A DNA stretch of 64,000 nt from Rehmannia glutinosa (lineage: Eukaryota > Streptophyta > Magnoliopsida > Lamiales > Orobanchaceae), in NCBI GenBank assembly GCA_016081115.2, contig JABTTQ020002610.1:930030-994029 (forward strand), read 5' to 3'. The notes under the pieces were generated by a model, which saw only the letters and a list, made by a program, of their open reading frames with translations, was not told the origin of the DNA and did not search any database. Positions 47,118-57,842 of the stretch are shown here, in pieces (positions within the stretch are counted from its first letter, which is position 1; each line of letters starts with the position of its first letter). The position numbers and the translations under genes were made by a program.

Positions 47118-48524
47118 ATGGATTTGCCGTCTACTTCTGCTGCTTCTTTACATTCGGTGTCTACCGACACCAATGATCCACCTTGTCTTGACATCGAAGT
47201 TGATGTCGAGATAAGACCTAACCAATCACCCACAAGATCACCTGTTCCATTAACATCATTTTCCAGTCCTATTCAATCACCCCCACCATCTATTCAAGAA
47301 ACACCTTTTCTTTTAAGAGCGTCAAGAGAAAATGAAGGTTTTGATATTGAAAGCTCTTTTTCTGCTCATGTCAGCCCTCCGATAAATCTTCCCCCTTCTG
47401 AAAATTCAGTGCAACACCGAATTAACTGGCCTAGAGTTACAAAAGTTTTAGTATTCTTTTCAATAATTATTATCATAGGTCTATTAACAACATTTCATTT
47501 CATACCCAAAAGAGAAAAAATAAATCTCGATTGCCAAGTCAACATCACCGTTTCAAAAGATAGAAAATCAAATTTTACAATGATATCAGAAGCAGTAGAG
47601 GCCTCCCCGAGTTATAGCCCATACAAAGTTTGTATTTTCATTGGTACGGGAGAATATCATGAAATGCTGAAGATTGGAGATGAAAAGATAAATATTGTTT
47701 TGATGGGAGAAGGGATTGGGAAGACAACAATATCCTCAAATACTAGCATAGATGAACCTGTCAACACTTGGCCACTAGCAACATTACATAAGCATTATTT
47801 TTTTCATTTTATTTGAATATATTTAAATGTTAATAGATGAATCATATCTATTTTAAACAAAAATATGCATGTATTGGCGGTAAAGGGTTTTTGGCTCAAG
47901 ACTTGACGATCATAAATACAACAAACAATGGAGTTGCAGTTGATAATTGGGCAGATAGATCAGTTTTCTTTAGGTGTAAACTCGAGGGAACGAATGCCAC
48001 TCTACATGTCCAAGGGAAAAAACAGTTCTATCGCAGTTGCCATTTTTATGGTAAAAGTTATATGGTTTCTGGACGTGCGCATGCCTTCTTCCAAAAATGC
48101 GAGTTTTCGGTCAGAAATCATATCCCAAAGAAAAACTTGTATTATCAAGCCAATCTTCACCTGTGTCAACATTTAAAAGTGTATTCATATTCCACTTTTG
48201 TGCGTTCCACGTTGTTGATAAGTTTTCAAAAGAAACAACATTCTTGGGCGGTTCGTTTGGCGATTATGCGTCTACTGTAGTTATGCAGTCCGATTTGGAT
48301 GCATCAATAACTGGATACTACTTCCTTGGTACTTCTCCCCAAACACCACCTATTATGCCATTTTCAGCAATATAAAACACGGTGCAATTATGAAAAATGT
48401 ACCACCATTTATCCATACAATAAGTAATGCTGAAGTTGCTTCTGAATATTCCTTGAGAGTGTTTCTAAGTGGAGATAATTGGATACCTCCAGGAGTGGAT
48501 TATGATTTAGATTTAGCTAAGTGA
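47118..48524 (+). pseudogene. Pectin methylesterase homologue, catalytic residues lost
   Basis: The first frame starts MDLPSTSAASLHSVS, has a Pro/Ser-rich cytosolic stretch, one membrane segment (VLVFFSIIIIIGLLTTF), then the CE8 start: NFTMISEAVEASPS, VCIFIGTGEYHEML (the GxYxE signature) and GEGIGKTTISSN. After a gap at 47790-47865 with no clear GT-AG pair, GGKGFLAQDLTIINTTN and DRSVFFRCKLEG follow, then STVVMQSDLDASI and finally SGDNWIPPGVDYDLDLAK with a stop. The motif usually QDTL is NATL, and the usual VDFIFG is KSYMVSG, so both catalytic Asp are gone; the GRPW arginine is also missing (GGSF). At least two frame slips lie after 48120 and near 48372. It is a dead copy, or less likely a pseudoenzyme gene with sequencing errors. 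Confidence 0.85.
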
Positions 48525-48822
48525 CAGTTTTAAATTCTTTAGTGCAAAAATGCACTATCCTTGTATCTTTTTTGTATAGTACAACTTTTTTTAATGAATA
48601 TTCATTTTCTCAATTTTAAAGTTAATTTTTTCCTTTCTTTTGTCTTTAATACGTATATTTGATTTGAATATTTGGAGAACCAGCTCTTTAATTTGTAATA
48701 ACATAACACATTACACATATATTACCCTGATTATATTAGTATAGCTCTTAAGATAAACCATCAGTATATTACTCTTTATCAGATAATCATGAAGTTATTA
48801 GTCAATTAATTACATCTTCTAG

Positions 48823-49372
48823 TTAGATGAACCTAGTGCGCTTTTTTTTGCCAACAAACATATTTCCAATAATTGTAATTATCTCACAAAACCTTTCTAA
48901 GCGGTAATTCTCATCTGTAAGTGGGGATTTAAATCCTGGCGGTTTTTTGAACGCATTTTCACAATCATACGCATCGCCATAGGCGACTCCTCCATCCCCA
49001 GTAATTTCAGAATACTCTCCACGCTGCAAATAGTCAGCTGCATCTCTCAGATAAGATATAGCATTTTCATAGTATGCGTCACACATGACAAAACGCGATT
49101 TCAGTAGAGGATCCTTTTCAGACAGCAAGAGCGAGTGGATCTTGATTTTAGTACTTGTCGCTGTAAGATCCCAAGTCTATTGTAATCTGTCCGAGCTTTA
49201 CAAGATCTGCGTTTTGAGTACGAGGGTCTGATCCGAGAACTTTCAGGCAAAATGCTTGATCGTGAGTCTGACGACAAACATCTTCAAGCAAGGTTGCACT
49301 TGCAAATAATTTGCCGTTGATCAAGAGGACCAAATTTATTAAGAGGTAAATATATGAAGATGAATAATTCAT
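48823..49372 (-). CDS. Pectin methylesterase inhibitor (invertase/PME-inhibitor family), one slip
   Basis: From Met at 49372 the minus frame gives a signal peptide (MNYSSSYIYLLINLVLLING) and then the family's first Cys pair in LEDVCRQTHDQAFCLKVLG, followed by DPRTQNADLVKLGQITIDLG. At about 49160-49150 the frame slips by one; in the new frame KIHSLLLSEKDPLLKSRF, MCDAYYENAISYLRDAADYL, DAYDCENAF and LERFCEIITIIGNMF complete the domain with the further conserved Cys. Length, about 183 residues, is normal. Two in-frame Met lie upstream (49405, 49390); 49372 was chosen because it directly precedes the hydrophobic signal. Such proteins are secreted and block pectin methylesterases in the cell wall. 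Intronless as usual. It is convergent with the pectinesterase pseudogene. The single slip may be error or decay. Confidence 0.8.
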
Positions 49373-49399
49373 GTGGCGAGACTTGGACATTTTATATAT

Positions 49400-49793
49400 G
49401 CTCAATATTAATTTGTTCAGGATTATTTATATGTTTCACCAATATGTATTATTCTGGGCACACTTATATACAGATTTTTTCGAGTACTGAAATTCTCTAG
49501 ATTGTGTCAATCTTATTATATGTTGTGAATGCTGGTCAATTGACTTGAAATACTACATAAATTTTCGTAATTTTGTAATGTCAACGTTAAAGGGATCATT
49601 TTTTTTGGGTATCTTAATGGTACAACGAGATAAGTCTAGTATCACAATGCTCGCAGCAATTTACAGCATAATAAAGTTCATTTCAGAGATTATATTATTA
49701 CATTGATTACAATAATTCAATAACAACTTAAGTTGTAGTAATCCAGTAGTTGAAAATTAAAGTAGCTAGATTTCAGTGATCACAACATAGCGC
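49400..49793. other. Upstream of the inhibitor gene
   Basis: Presumed promoter of the inhibitor gene. A sequence near 46310-46410 (ATTACAATAATTCCAATAA, TCGAGTAATTG) is echoed at 49685-49790 (ATTACAATAATTCAATAA), so a diverged repeat is present on both sides of the pectinesterase pair. Confidence 0.4.
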
Positions 49794-50478
49794 CACTACA
49801 ATGTTTATTCCAATGACTTATTTCACGATTTATGATTACTGGTGGTAATTAATACTACAATAAACCAGTTAAATTACAATAAAAATAGTTCCAACGGATT
49901 AAGAAAATTATTGGAAATTTTAATATTCAAACGAAAATTACAACACCATAATAAACCGTTGGAACATTCCAACAATAATTCCAACGGTAAATAAAAATGT
50001 TCGAATATCCGTTGGAATTTAAAAATTCAACGAAAATTCAAACACCATAACAAACTATTGGAAAATTCCAACAATAATTCCAATGGTAAATAAAAATATT
50101 GGAATAAACTATTGGAAATCTTGTTGGAATTTTTAAAATTTTATGAAACTCCAACGACAAATTAAACCATTGAAATAAATTTTGGAATTTCCGTTGTAAT
50201 TTTTAAAATTCTAATGACAAATAAAACAGTTGGAATTTCCGTTGGACTAAATTCCGATAGTATAACTCCATTGGAATTGTTGTAGGAGTTTTTGTTTCTA
50301 ATAATTGAATATTCCATTGGATAAATACCAATAAAACTCTTTGTTGGAATACTTTTCCGTTGATTTTGTTTGAATTTTGTCATTCCAACGATCATCTTTT
50401 CGATGGCGCATATTAATCCGTTGGAGTAAAAAAATTCAAAGGACTTTTTCTATTGGAATTTCAATTTTTCTTGTAGTA
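49794..50478. mobile_element. CACTA-type terminus with subterminal repeat array (right)
   Basis: The right end read inward is TACTACAAGAAAAATTG, matching the CACTACAAGAAAACAAGG end at 43271, and similarity continues through GAAATTCCAA. Inside are four or more degenerate units of roughly 100 bp with CCAACGG, TAAATAAAAATATTGGAA and CACCATAA.AAAC. They match the left array in inverted orientation. CACTACAATG at 49794 could be a second end, in which case this is a separate 685-bp MITE. Confidence 0.65.
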
Positions 50479-50837
50479 TAATGTTATCAACTAATCAAAA
50501 TGTTTGATTATTAGACCATGGTATTTGCTTTACCAAACACACCATTATTGTATAGTAGTCTTTTAATTAGATTAAAAAAATAAAGTTTTGAATATTTTTT
50601 TACCTTAGTAAGTATTACTTTTTTACACTTAAAAGTGTTACTCCCTCCTATTCACAATAAGTATTTGTTCTAAGACATGAAAAAATCTTCAAAAATAATA
50701 TTTTTTTACATTTTCAAGGCTAGTGAGAAAAATATTTTCCCAAATTACCCTTAAATATATGAGTATGTCTCTTGTAGGACCGTCTTACGGATCTTATTCC
50801 GTAAGATGGATCCTACCCGTGACCCACTTGACCCCAC

Positions 50838-51039
50838 TGTCCGGCGCCCAGCCCACCTATTATTAAAAAGCAAATCCGCGACATCGCTTGCACTTGTGGG
50901 GATCGAACCCACCCACTCGGTCCAGCGCCCCCACCTATTATTAAAAAGCAAATCCGCTACATCGCTTGCACTTGTGGGGGATCGAACCACAAGCCTTTAT
51001 GAGGACATAAGGTAGTGTTCTACCACTACACCACTAATG
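50838..51039 (-). repeat. tRNA-derived SINE with a duplicated body segment
   Basis: On the minus strand from 51039, TAGTGGTAGAACACTACC fits a pol III A box and TGGTTCGATCCCCCAC a B box with tRNA-like spacing. The body CAAGTGCAAGCGATGT(A/C)GCGGATTTGC and TTTTTAATAATAGGTGGG follows. A tandem duplication of about 79 bp copies the B-box end and body (50838-50918 and 50919-50997), so there are two B boxes but one A box. No acceptor stem pairs, so it is not a tRNA gene. Confidence 0.7.
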
Positions 51040-51129
51040 TTTATTGTGAATTTCAAAATAACAATGTATATAGACACATTTATAAGTACGCATGGTAATT
51101 AAATAAATGTAAAGGCTAAGAATCGAACC

Positions 51130-52200
51130 CAAGTCTATTAAAAAAACATGATACATTATCTTAATAAATGGATACTTATAAAAGTGTTACTTTAACTACA
51201 TCATATTTATTTTTTATTTTTCCTCTTTTTTTTGTTCCTAGTTTGTGACTTTGTATTAAGAAATCGATACTTTATCTCAACAAACGGATACTTTTACTTA
51301 TAAAAGTGTTACTTTAACTATATCATATTTATTTTTATTTTTCCTTCTTTCCTTCATTTCTAATTTGTGACTATATAAAAAACATGATACTTTATCTCAA
51401 AAAAATAGATACTTTAACGTATAAAAGTGTTACTTTAACTCTGTTATATATATATATTTATTTATTTATTTATTTATTGTAATATATTCATAATTTGTGA
51501 CTATATTAAAAATATGTCACTTTATCTCAAAAAACAAATACTTTTACTTATAAAAGTATCACTTTAACTCTATCATATTTATTATTCATCTTTCTTTGTA
51601 TTTATTATTAAAAATATAATACTTTATTTAAAAACTTATATTTTTACTCTTAAAACATAATATTTTTCTTAAAAATATATATATTTTACTCATAAAGGTG
51701 TTACTTTAACTCGATATATTTATTTGTCCTTCAATGTAATGTAATCATAATCTGTGGCTATATTAAAAAATATGATACTTTATCTAAAATAACCGATACT
51801 TTTTCTCATAAAACATTACTTTAATCGATGAAGAAAAACAAAAACTCGTTATATATTTATTTATTGTAATATATTCATACTTTGTGACTATATTAAAAAT
51901 ATATTACTTTATCTCAAAAAAACAAATACTTTTACTTAAAAATGTATTACTTTAACTCTATCATATTTATTATTCATCTTTCTTTGTATTTATTATTAAA
52001 AAATGTAATACTTTATTTATAAAACAAATATTTTTACTCTTAAAACATAATATTTTGTCTCAAAAATACATACTTTTACTCTTACTCATAAATGTGTTAT
52101 TTTAACTCTAGTATATTTATTTTCTTTCAATGTAATGTAATCATAATCTGTGGCTATATTAAAAAATATGATACTTTATCAAAATAATCGATACTTTTTC
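51130..52200. repeat. Degenerate AT-rich tandem array
   Basis: Repeated order of phrases GATACTTTATCTCAAAAAA, ACTTTTACTTATAAAAGTG, TTACTTTAACTCTATCATA and TTTGTGACTATATTAAAAA. Units vary from about 100 to 190 bp, and a larger block (51490-51830 versus 51890-52215) is itself duplicated. Confidence 0.75.
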
Positions 52201-52609
52201 CCTAAAATCATTACTTTTAAAAGGAGAAGAAAAAAGTAAAAACGGAAAGAAAAAGAAAAAACAATTCCAAAGAGTGACATTGACTGCGGACCTAGTCAAC
52301 AGGATCCGGGGACCAGGTCCCTTGGTCGATAGTATCCATCTTATGGATTGAGACCCATAAGACGGTCCTATATGAGTTTTTGCCTAAATATATTGTTTTC
52401 CAACTAATACTAATGCATAAATTTGTTTGTTCTAATGTAATATTTATGATTAATTAAGGATATATTTGGTATTTTAACACAATCATTAATATGTATGTTT
52501 TTCCATAAAAAGACACTTATGAAATGTCAATTTTTCATTTTTTATTTTTATTTTGGGAACTTACTCAAATCTAATTCATAAAAGAACATAGTTAATTAAT
52601 CGATATTTT

Positions 52610-53165
52610 TTAATATATATTCTCACGGCCAATCAAAAGTCGTCAAGTATCAAATCTCAATATCTTGGCGATCAAGATCATATCTTGATGATTAAGGAAG
52701 AGAATACTATTATTTTGGTAACACAAATCACATTTTTCGAGAATAGCGCAAATTGAATCAAATTATGAAGGACTAATCAATCACGTTCTTCAATCAAATA
52801 ATTACGGCATAACCTCGTATTCCACGACTATAAATATGAGTGATCTCCAAGAAGTTCAGACACACACATGCTAGAGAAGAAGTCTAGGCAAGAGGCATAA
52901 TTCTCTCAATTCAAGAAGTCAAATCAAAGAAAGTCCACGGTATTTAAGAAGCGATTCAAGGCATTCATCGAGGATTCGACTCAATTCCAACATTTAATTC
53001 CTGGAATCTTTTCTTGATAGGAGTTTTCGTTGTTTTCTACTAGTTGGTCTTTGTAGTCGCTGTACAAGACGTCACAATTTTTGTTAGTGGAAGTTTCGTC
53101 CTATTGACACATCTACATACTAATTTGCTCGTAGATGAATTTTTATATCTTGTATTCTGATCTTT
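52610..53165 (+). mobile_element. Probable solo LTR or LTR fragment
   Basis: A TATA-like CGACTATAAATATGAG at about 52826 is followed by a leader with CTAGAGAAGAAGTCTAGG and GATTCAAGGCATTCATCG, an arrangement typical of plant LTR promoters. No retroviral-type coding region adjoins. Ends are not defined. Next to it, GGACACGTGCGTTGCACGTG at about 53182-53201 is a near-palindrome that may be the end of a different repeat. Confidence 0.4.
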
Positions 53166-53201
53166 TTTTTTACTAGTAAAGGACACGTGCGTTGCACGTG
53201 A

Positions 53202-54055
53202 ATACTATAATTTTTCTAATTCAATTAAAATATAATTTATTAATAAAATATAAATAAGTTGGTTTTATTATATATCATTCATGTGGTACAAAGAGTCTCG
53301 CACAATTGAAAACTTATATTTTATGAATAAAAATTAATAAGTGATATATAGTGAAGACCTTGTGGACCCAAAGTCATACGCTAAGGAGTTTAAATGAAGT
53401 TGTCATAGAACTCGTATCCAATGAATATTTAAAAATAAAAAATAGTTGTTTCATAAAATTCAAGTTATATTAAGCCGTCTCTTGTTTTATTTGTGTAAGT
53501 CATTGTTCTCTTCTTATTTGAATTTGACGTCTCTATATATTTTATTTTGATATGTTTGCTTCTTTCATCATCACTCAAAACTCAATCTCACCAACATTTT
53601 GGTTATCTTACATTTTTTTATCGTCTCCCGCTCCTATGGTATCGTCATTTTTCCCTTTAGCATGATTCGTAGACGTCATTTAATGTTTTTCTTCTTTCAC
53701 TTCTTCAAAGAGGGTTGTATCTATTTTATTGTCTAACTACTACGCTCAATTTTTTTCACCGCTTTTACCACATATTGTGTACATCGCATGTGTATGATTT
53801 CATTGAGGGTAATTTCCTTTGCAACGTTCATTCATTGAATCATTGATAATTCAATCGTTATAGTTTTATAGACATCTTCAATAAATTAGGAAATTATTAT
53901 TTACCAGCAAACATAAAAAAATTGCCTAAGTAACTTTTTTGGGGGTCACCTTAGTGACATGAACAATCGAATTGATCAAGATATCTGCAATGTCTATGTT
54001 TTTGTTCAAAGGCATTATCATGGGATAATAATAATATAATATATAAAAAGTGGGA
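53202..54055. other. No gene seen
   Basis: AT-rich sequence with short T-rich and TC-rich patches. No conserved similarity or repeat boundary recognised. Confidence 0.4.
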
Positions 54056-54485
54056 AAATTATAAAATTAGTCCTGTAACTAAAAGGCGGTCGCAAAAAGG
54101 TCCTTTAAAATTCTCAAATGACAAAATAGTCATGTAACTATGTATGGATTTGCAAAATAGTCCGCAAAATGAATGGTTTGCAAAATAGTCCTCATGAATC
54201 GGTACTTGAATATCAATTTTGGTCCTAATTTCACCAGAAATTGGGAGTCACATGTGCCGCTCACGTGATCGAAAACCAGTGAAATTTCAAAATTGCCACT
54301 GAAATTAGGACTAAAATTGAGGCTCAAGTATAAATTACAGAACTATTTTGTAAACTATGCAATATGCAGGACTATTTTGTAAAATCGTACATAGTTACAG
54401 GACTATTTTGCAATTCGAGTATTTTACCGGACCTTTTTTTCAACTTTCTTTTAGTTACATGACTAATTTTGCAATTTTGCCATAA
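54056..54485. repeat. Foldback element, about 430 bp
   Basis: The left arm (AAATTAGTCCTGTAACTAAA, AAAATAGTCATGTAACTATG, ATTTTGGTCCTAATTTCA) pairs with the right arm read on the minus strand (AAATTAGTCATGTAACTAAA, AAAATAGTCCTGTAACTATG, ATTTTAGTCCTAATTTCA). The centre is near 54265. It is the best-preserved hairpin of this family in the window. Confidence 0.85.
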
Positions 54486-55017
54486 AAAGTTAATCAAATA
54501 AGTACCTAATGATATAGTACTAAAAAAAAGGAACGTTACCTCCCAAAAAAAGAACAACGTTTAAAAAGCCAAGCCACTGAAAACTTTTAATTTAGTTGAA
54601 ACTGTTTTTTACAATTCTTTTTTTTTGAGGAATGTTTTTTACAATTCAAACGTGAAGAAAAATACATGATAAAAATGAATAACTGTAATCCTTACTCTTT
54701 GTTAATGAATGAAAATTCCCTTAAAAACTTCATCCTTGAATTTACGGTCATTCTGTATTTTTCATTTTTAAAACAATTTCATAAATATCCATGTAATGTG
54801 ATCTAAAATTATACATATGTTATAAAAATATTATTACGTTAACTAATAAGTAAATGAAGAATAATTTATACCTACTCCATTTGTGTGTAGTTCAAGATTT
54901 ATATATATGAACTCCACAAAATTGCACAACAGTCTAATTTTGTCCTTTGTAACACTATATATAGATTTGCGTTTAATTAGAAAGGTTTAGCTTCAGAACA
55001 TGTTCAGTCTTATTTGC
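54486..55017. other. No gene seen
   Basis: AT-rich; no recognised feature before the ABC-transporter fragment. Confidence 0.4.
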
Positions 55018-55200
55018 TAAGGTCACAAGTGGGGTGGTTAGTGAGGAGCCAATCCTATTTGCTACCTCAATTAAGGAGAACATACTCTTCGACAAAGAAG
55101 ATGCATCCATGGAAGAGGTCATACAGGCTGTCAAAGGTTATAATACGAATAACTTCATTACTCAACTGTCTGAATAATATGACAGCCAGGTGAACTTTGT
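55018..55200 (+). pseudogene. ABCB (P-glycoprotein) transporter exon fragment
   Basis: One frame gives RSQVG, then after a one-base slip VSEEPILFATSIKENILFD, KEDASMEEVIQAVK and NNFITQLSE, a stop, and YDSQVNF. This matches the segment between the Q-loop and the ABC signature in the first nucleotide-binding domain of plant ABCB exporters (usual form VSQEPALFATSIKENILFG). Walker A, the LSGGQ signature and all membrane segments are absent. It is a lone, broken exon, either a gene relic or a transposon-captured piece. Confidence 0.85.
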
Positions 55201-57600
55201 GGATTGCCCTTTTCTATGGTTAGACTAAACTTAAAGGTATTTCAAAAAAGATCCCTAAATAAAATTATATATATGTAAAATTGGACAGAGTGAAAAGAGC
55301 TGAAGGATTCATTATTTTCTATAATCAAAGAGGAATTTCCTCCTCGGAGAATAAATAGTTTTCTACATTACGGCTTATTGGACAAATAGGTAGATAATCA
55401 TATGTGCCAAAAGAAAAATGAGACTACAACAAATGTGAAACAAAAACTTCAATCTCATGCATATTTAAAGAGATATTGGATGCAATCAGCCAATCACAAC
55501 AATCTGGATAAGGAAAGACTAATCAAGAGTAGGCTAATTAGCAATGATGACTTGCTCAAAACTTGAATAAACAGTCTTGAACAAGTTTCATGCCCAGACA
55601 TAATTTAACAAGTTAATAACAATAAAATGAAAGACAACAATATGAACAAATAACAAATTTAGAGAAGAAGAAATAAATCATGCAATTATGCATCAAACAT
55701 ACACAAAAATCCAATGCTTCTTCACCCCGCCTATGATATCCAGGTATAGCTTCGTAATGTCTACTATTAAAGCAACTATCATCAATAGAAGTGAATCTAA
55801 TCCGATCTTCTATAATAACGAAAGTTGAAACTTATCGTCCACAAAAGTGAATGCTTATCCGATCTTTTATAATAACGAAAGATGAAAGCTGATGATGTTA
55901 AACACCTTCCTTTTAAGAGACTAAATAATATATCAACCACCATATGCAATTACATAATATAATAGCAAGGTTTTTATATAAAATCAATGTATCACAAAAG
56001 ATAACTCACTTGCAATTACACATATAGCTACACCAAGCCCTACCAAAGACATGTATAGCAAAACAGAGGGAGAACCATGTGTCCCTGGTGTCAAAATGAA
56101 GTGTTCTTCTTTTCTAAAGATTGACAACCAAGAAACAGTAAATTCAATTTAATTGTAATTACACGATGTGTACTAAAAACATATTCATGCAACGAATATT
56201 AGCCTTGAAAAAATTAATAATGTATGAAGCAATAATAATTAATAAACATGAAAAAGGGTAAAGAAACACTTATATTATGAAGATTCATTGAAAAAATCAA
56301 TTCTTAAAGGGAATGGAAAAACTGTTATTGACATGTCCTGCACTATGGTTAATAAGGAATAAAAAGTGCAGTTTCAACTATGCAGTTTAACATGAGCTTC
56401 TTAGTTTAATTATATTATTGAGATTATGTGACAACTAACTATCAAATACAAAACAATGACTGGAAAATTCATCAGTGTTTTCCACAATCTTTTCCATCTA
56501 CAACTCTCATGAAAGGACTAAAGTGAATGTCCAACGAAATTAAACAAGAACTTGCGAATGTGAAGAAATGATAAAAACACATTTCACTACTCAATTTGAA
56601 ATCAAGAATTAACATCTTCATAGAAGTTTGTGTATTAAATAACTCAGATGATAACATAACGAAGAGCACCAATAATAAAAGTAAGCAGATGTAGCCCTTG
56701 GCCAACCAATTTGGTTCTCGCAACTTGTGCCTCTTTAAGCCTGGATAAGTTTATACGCCACAAATTGAGAGTCCCAGTTCATCAAAACTCGAAATCGAGT
56801 TGGGTGACCAATGATGAAGGATTTGTTGACGATCAAACGAGGTTGAAAAATGTCAGTCATACATCCTATTTGCTTTTGTAAATATGTATTATCATCGTCA
56901 AATAATGTAATAGTTTTTACGCCATCTTCACTCCCTTTCTTTTATACATGACCACTAACAAAATTCCCAAGACTTTCTCGAATATATAATTACACCCCAC
57001 CTTTCTATTTAATCAACCTCTACATTCAAATGTTGTGGTCCATGGTTGTTCGTCACACATTCGTTCCAGATTCTTTTTAGACCTCAATCAATACCAAATC
57101 AAAGGTACAAATAATCCTTGTGAGTCCTCGGAAGCAAAGAAACATAAAGCCCCCAATCGGATAATTTATTGCAAGCATTTAAAAAGTAAAAGACTAATTT
57201 AATCAAGATGCAATCAAAATTAACACAATCTACATTGTTTTCCTATCTTCCTTGCATCAACATTCATAAACATAATTAGTCAACCTAAATTTTTGAATCA
57301 ATTTTTCAGATTTATGAATCAAACCGAACCAAAAGATTTATGAATGAAATCAAGTTTTTAGATTTAGGAGTCCTACCTCAATCGCAATGACCATGAACAG
57401 CTCGGTGGAACATCCTTGAATGGCGATGGGATTCTTTCAGCATTTGTAGTTTACCACTAATATAAAAACTTGGGGCTAAATGAGATGCAATGACGACAAC
57501 ACAAGCGAGTGTTGGATGGGGGGCGCTACGCTATGACAGAACCCATGTGAAATGGAAAGAAGAAAGTCGAAATTTAATAAAAAATTATCGACAGGATAAA
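55201..57600. other. No gene seen
   Basis: About 2.4 kb without recognisable coding similarity. A short inexact duplication occurs near 55800-55880 (GATCTT(C/T)TATAATAACGAAAG). The 56472-56723 open frame has no family resemblance and ordinary AT-rich composition. Confidence 0.4.
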
Positions 57601-57639
57601 TATCCATCAAGTATATATTGAGGGAACATTAAATGGCAT

Positions 57640-57842
57640 CATTAAAAACAATAAATAACAACACAATTTTTAATAATCCGTAAATTTGAAATTTTTGTTA
57701 CTAATCCATCGCTAAGTTTTGATCCGACAATTGGAAGTAAACTTCCATACGCATTAACAACGGAAACATTACTTTCACTATTTAATTAGTAGTTATTTAG
57801 CGGTGGATTAGGTCCATCGCTATTCCATGATTTCGTGTAGTG
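57640..57842. mobile_element. CACTA-type element end
   Basis: Read inward on the minus strand the end is CACTACACGAAATCATGG, followed by repeats GCGATGGA, CCTAATCCACCGCTAA and GGATTAGT, subterminal repeats of the sort found in CACTA transposons. The opposite end was not found; it would lie to the left and may be decayed. Different family from the 43271/50478 ends. Confidence 0.55.

Larger units (their letters stand above)
50762..52378. mobile_element. 1.6-kb terminal-inverted-repeat element
   Basis: Left arm 50762-50818 contains TAGGACCGTCTTACGG and CCGTAAGATGGAT; the right arm 52316-52378 read on the minus strand contains TAGGACCGTCTTATGGG and CCATAAGATGGAT. Each arm has its own small palindrome (CTTACGG/CCGTAAG). 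The interior holds a tRNA-derived SINE next to the left arm and a long AT-rich tandem array. No transposase is present; the superfamily is not assigned. Confidence 0.7.

Noticed and set aside
50971..51036. Candidate tRNA gene on the minus strand (A and B boxes).
   Set aside because: No acceptor-stem pairing and a duplicated body with a second B box; a SINE explains it better.
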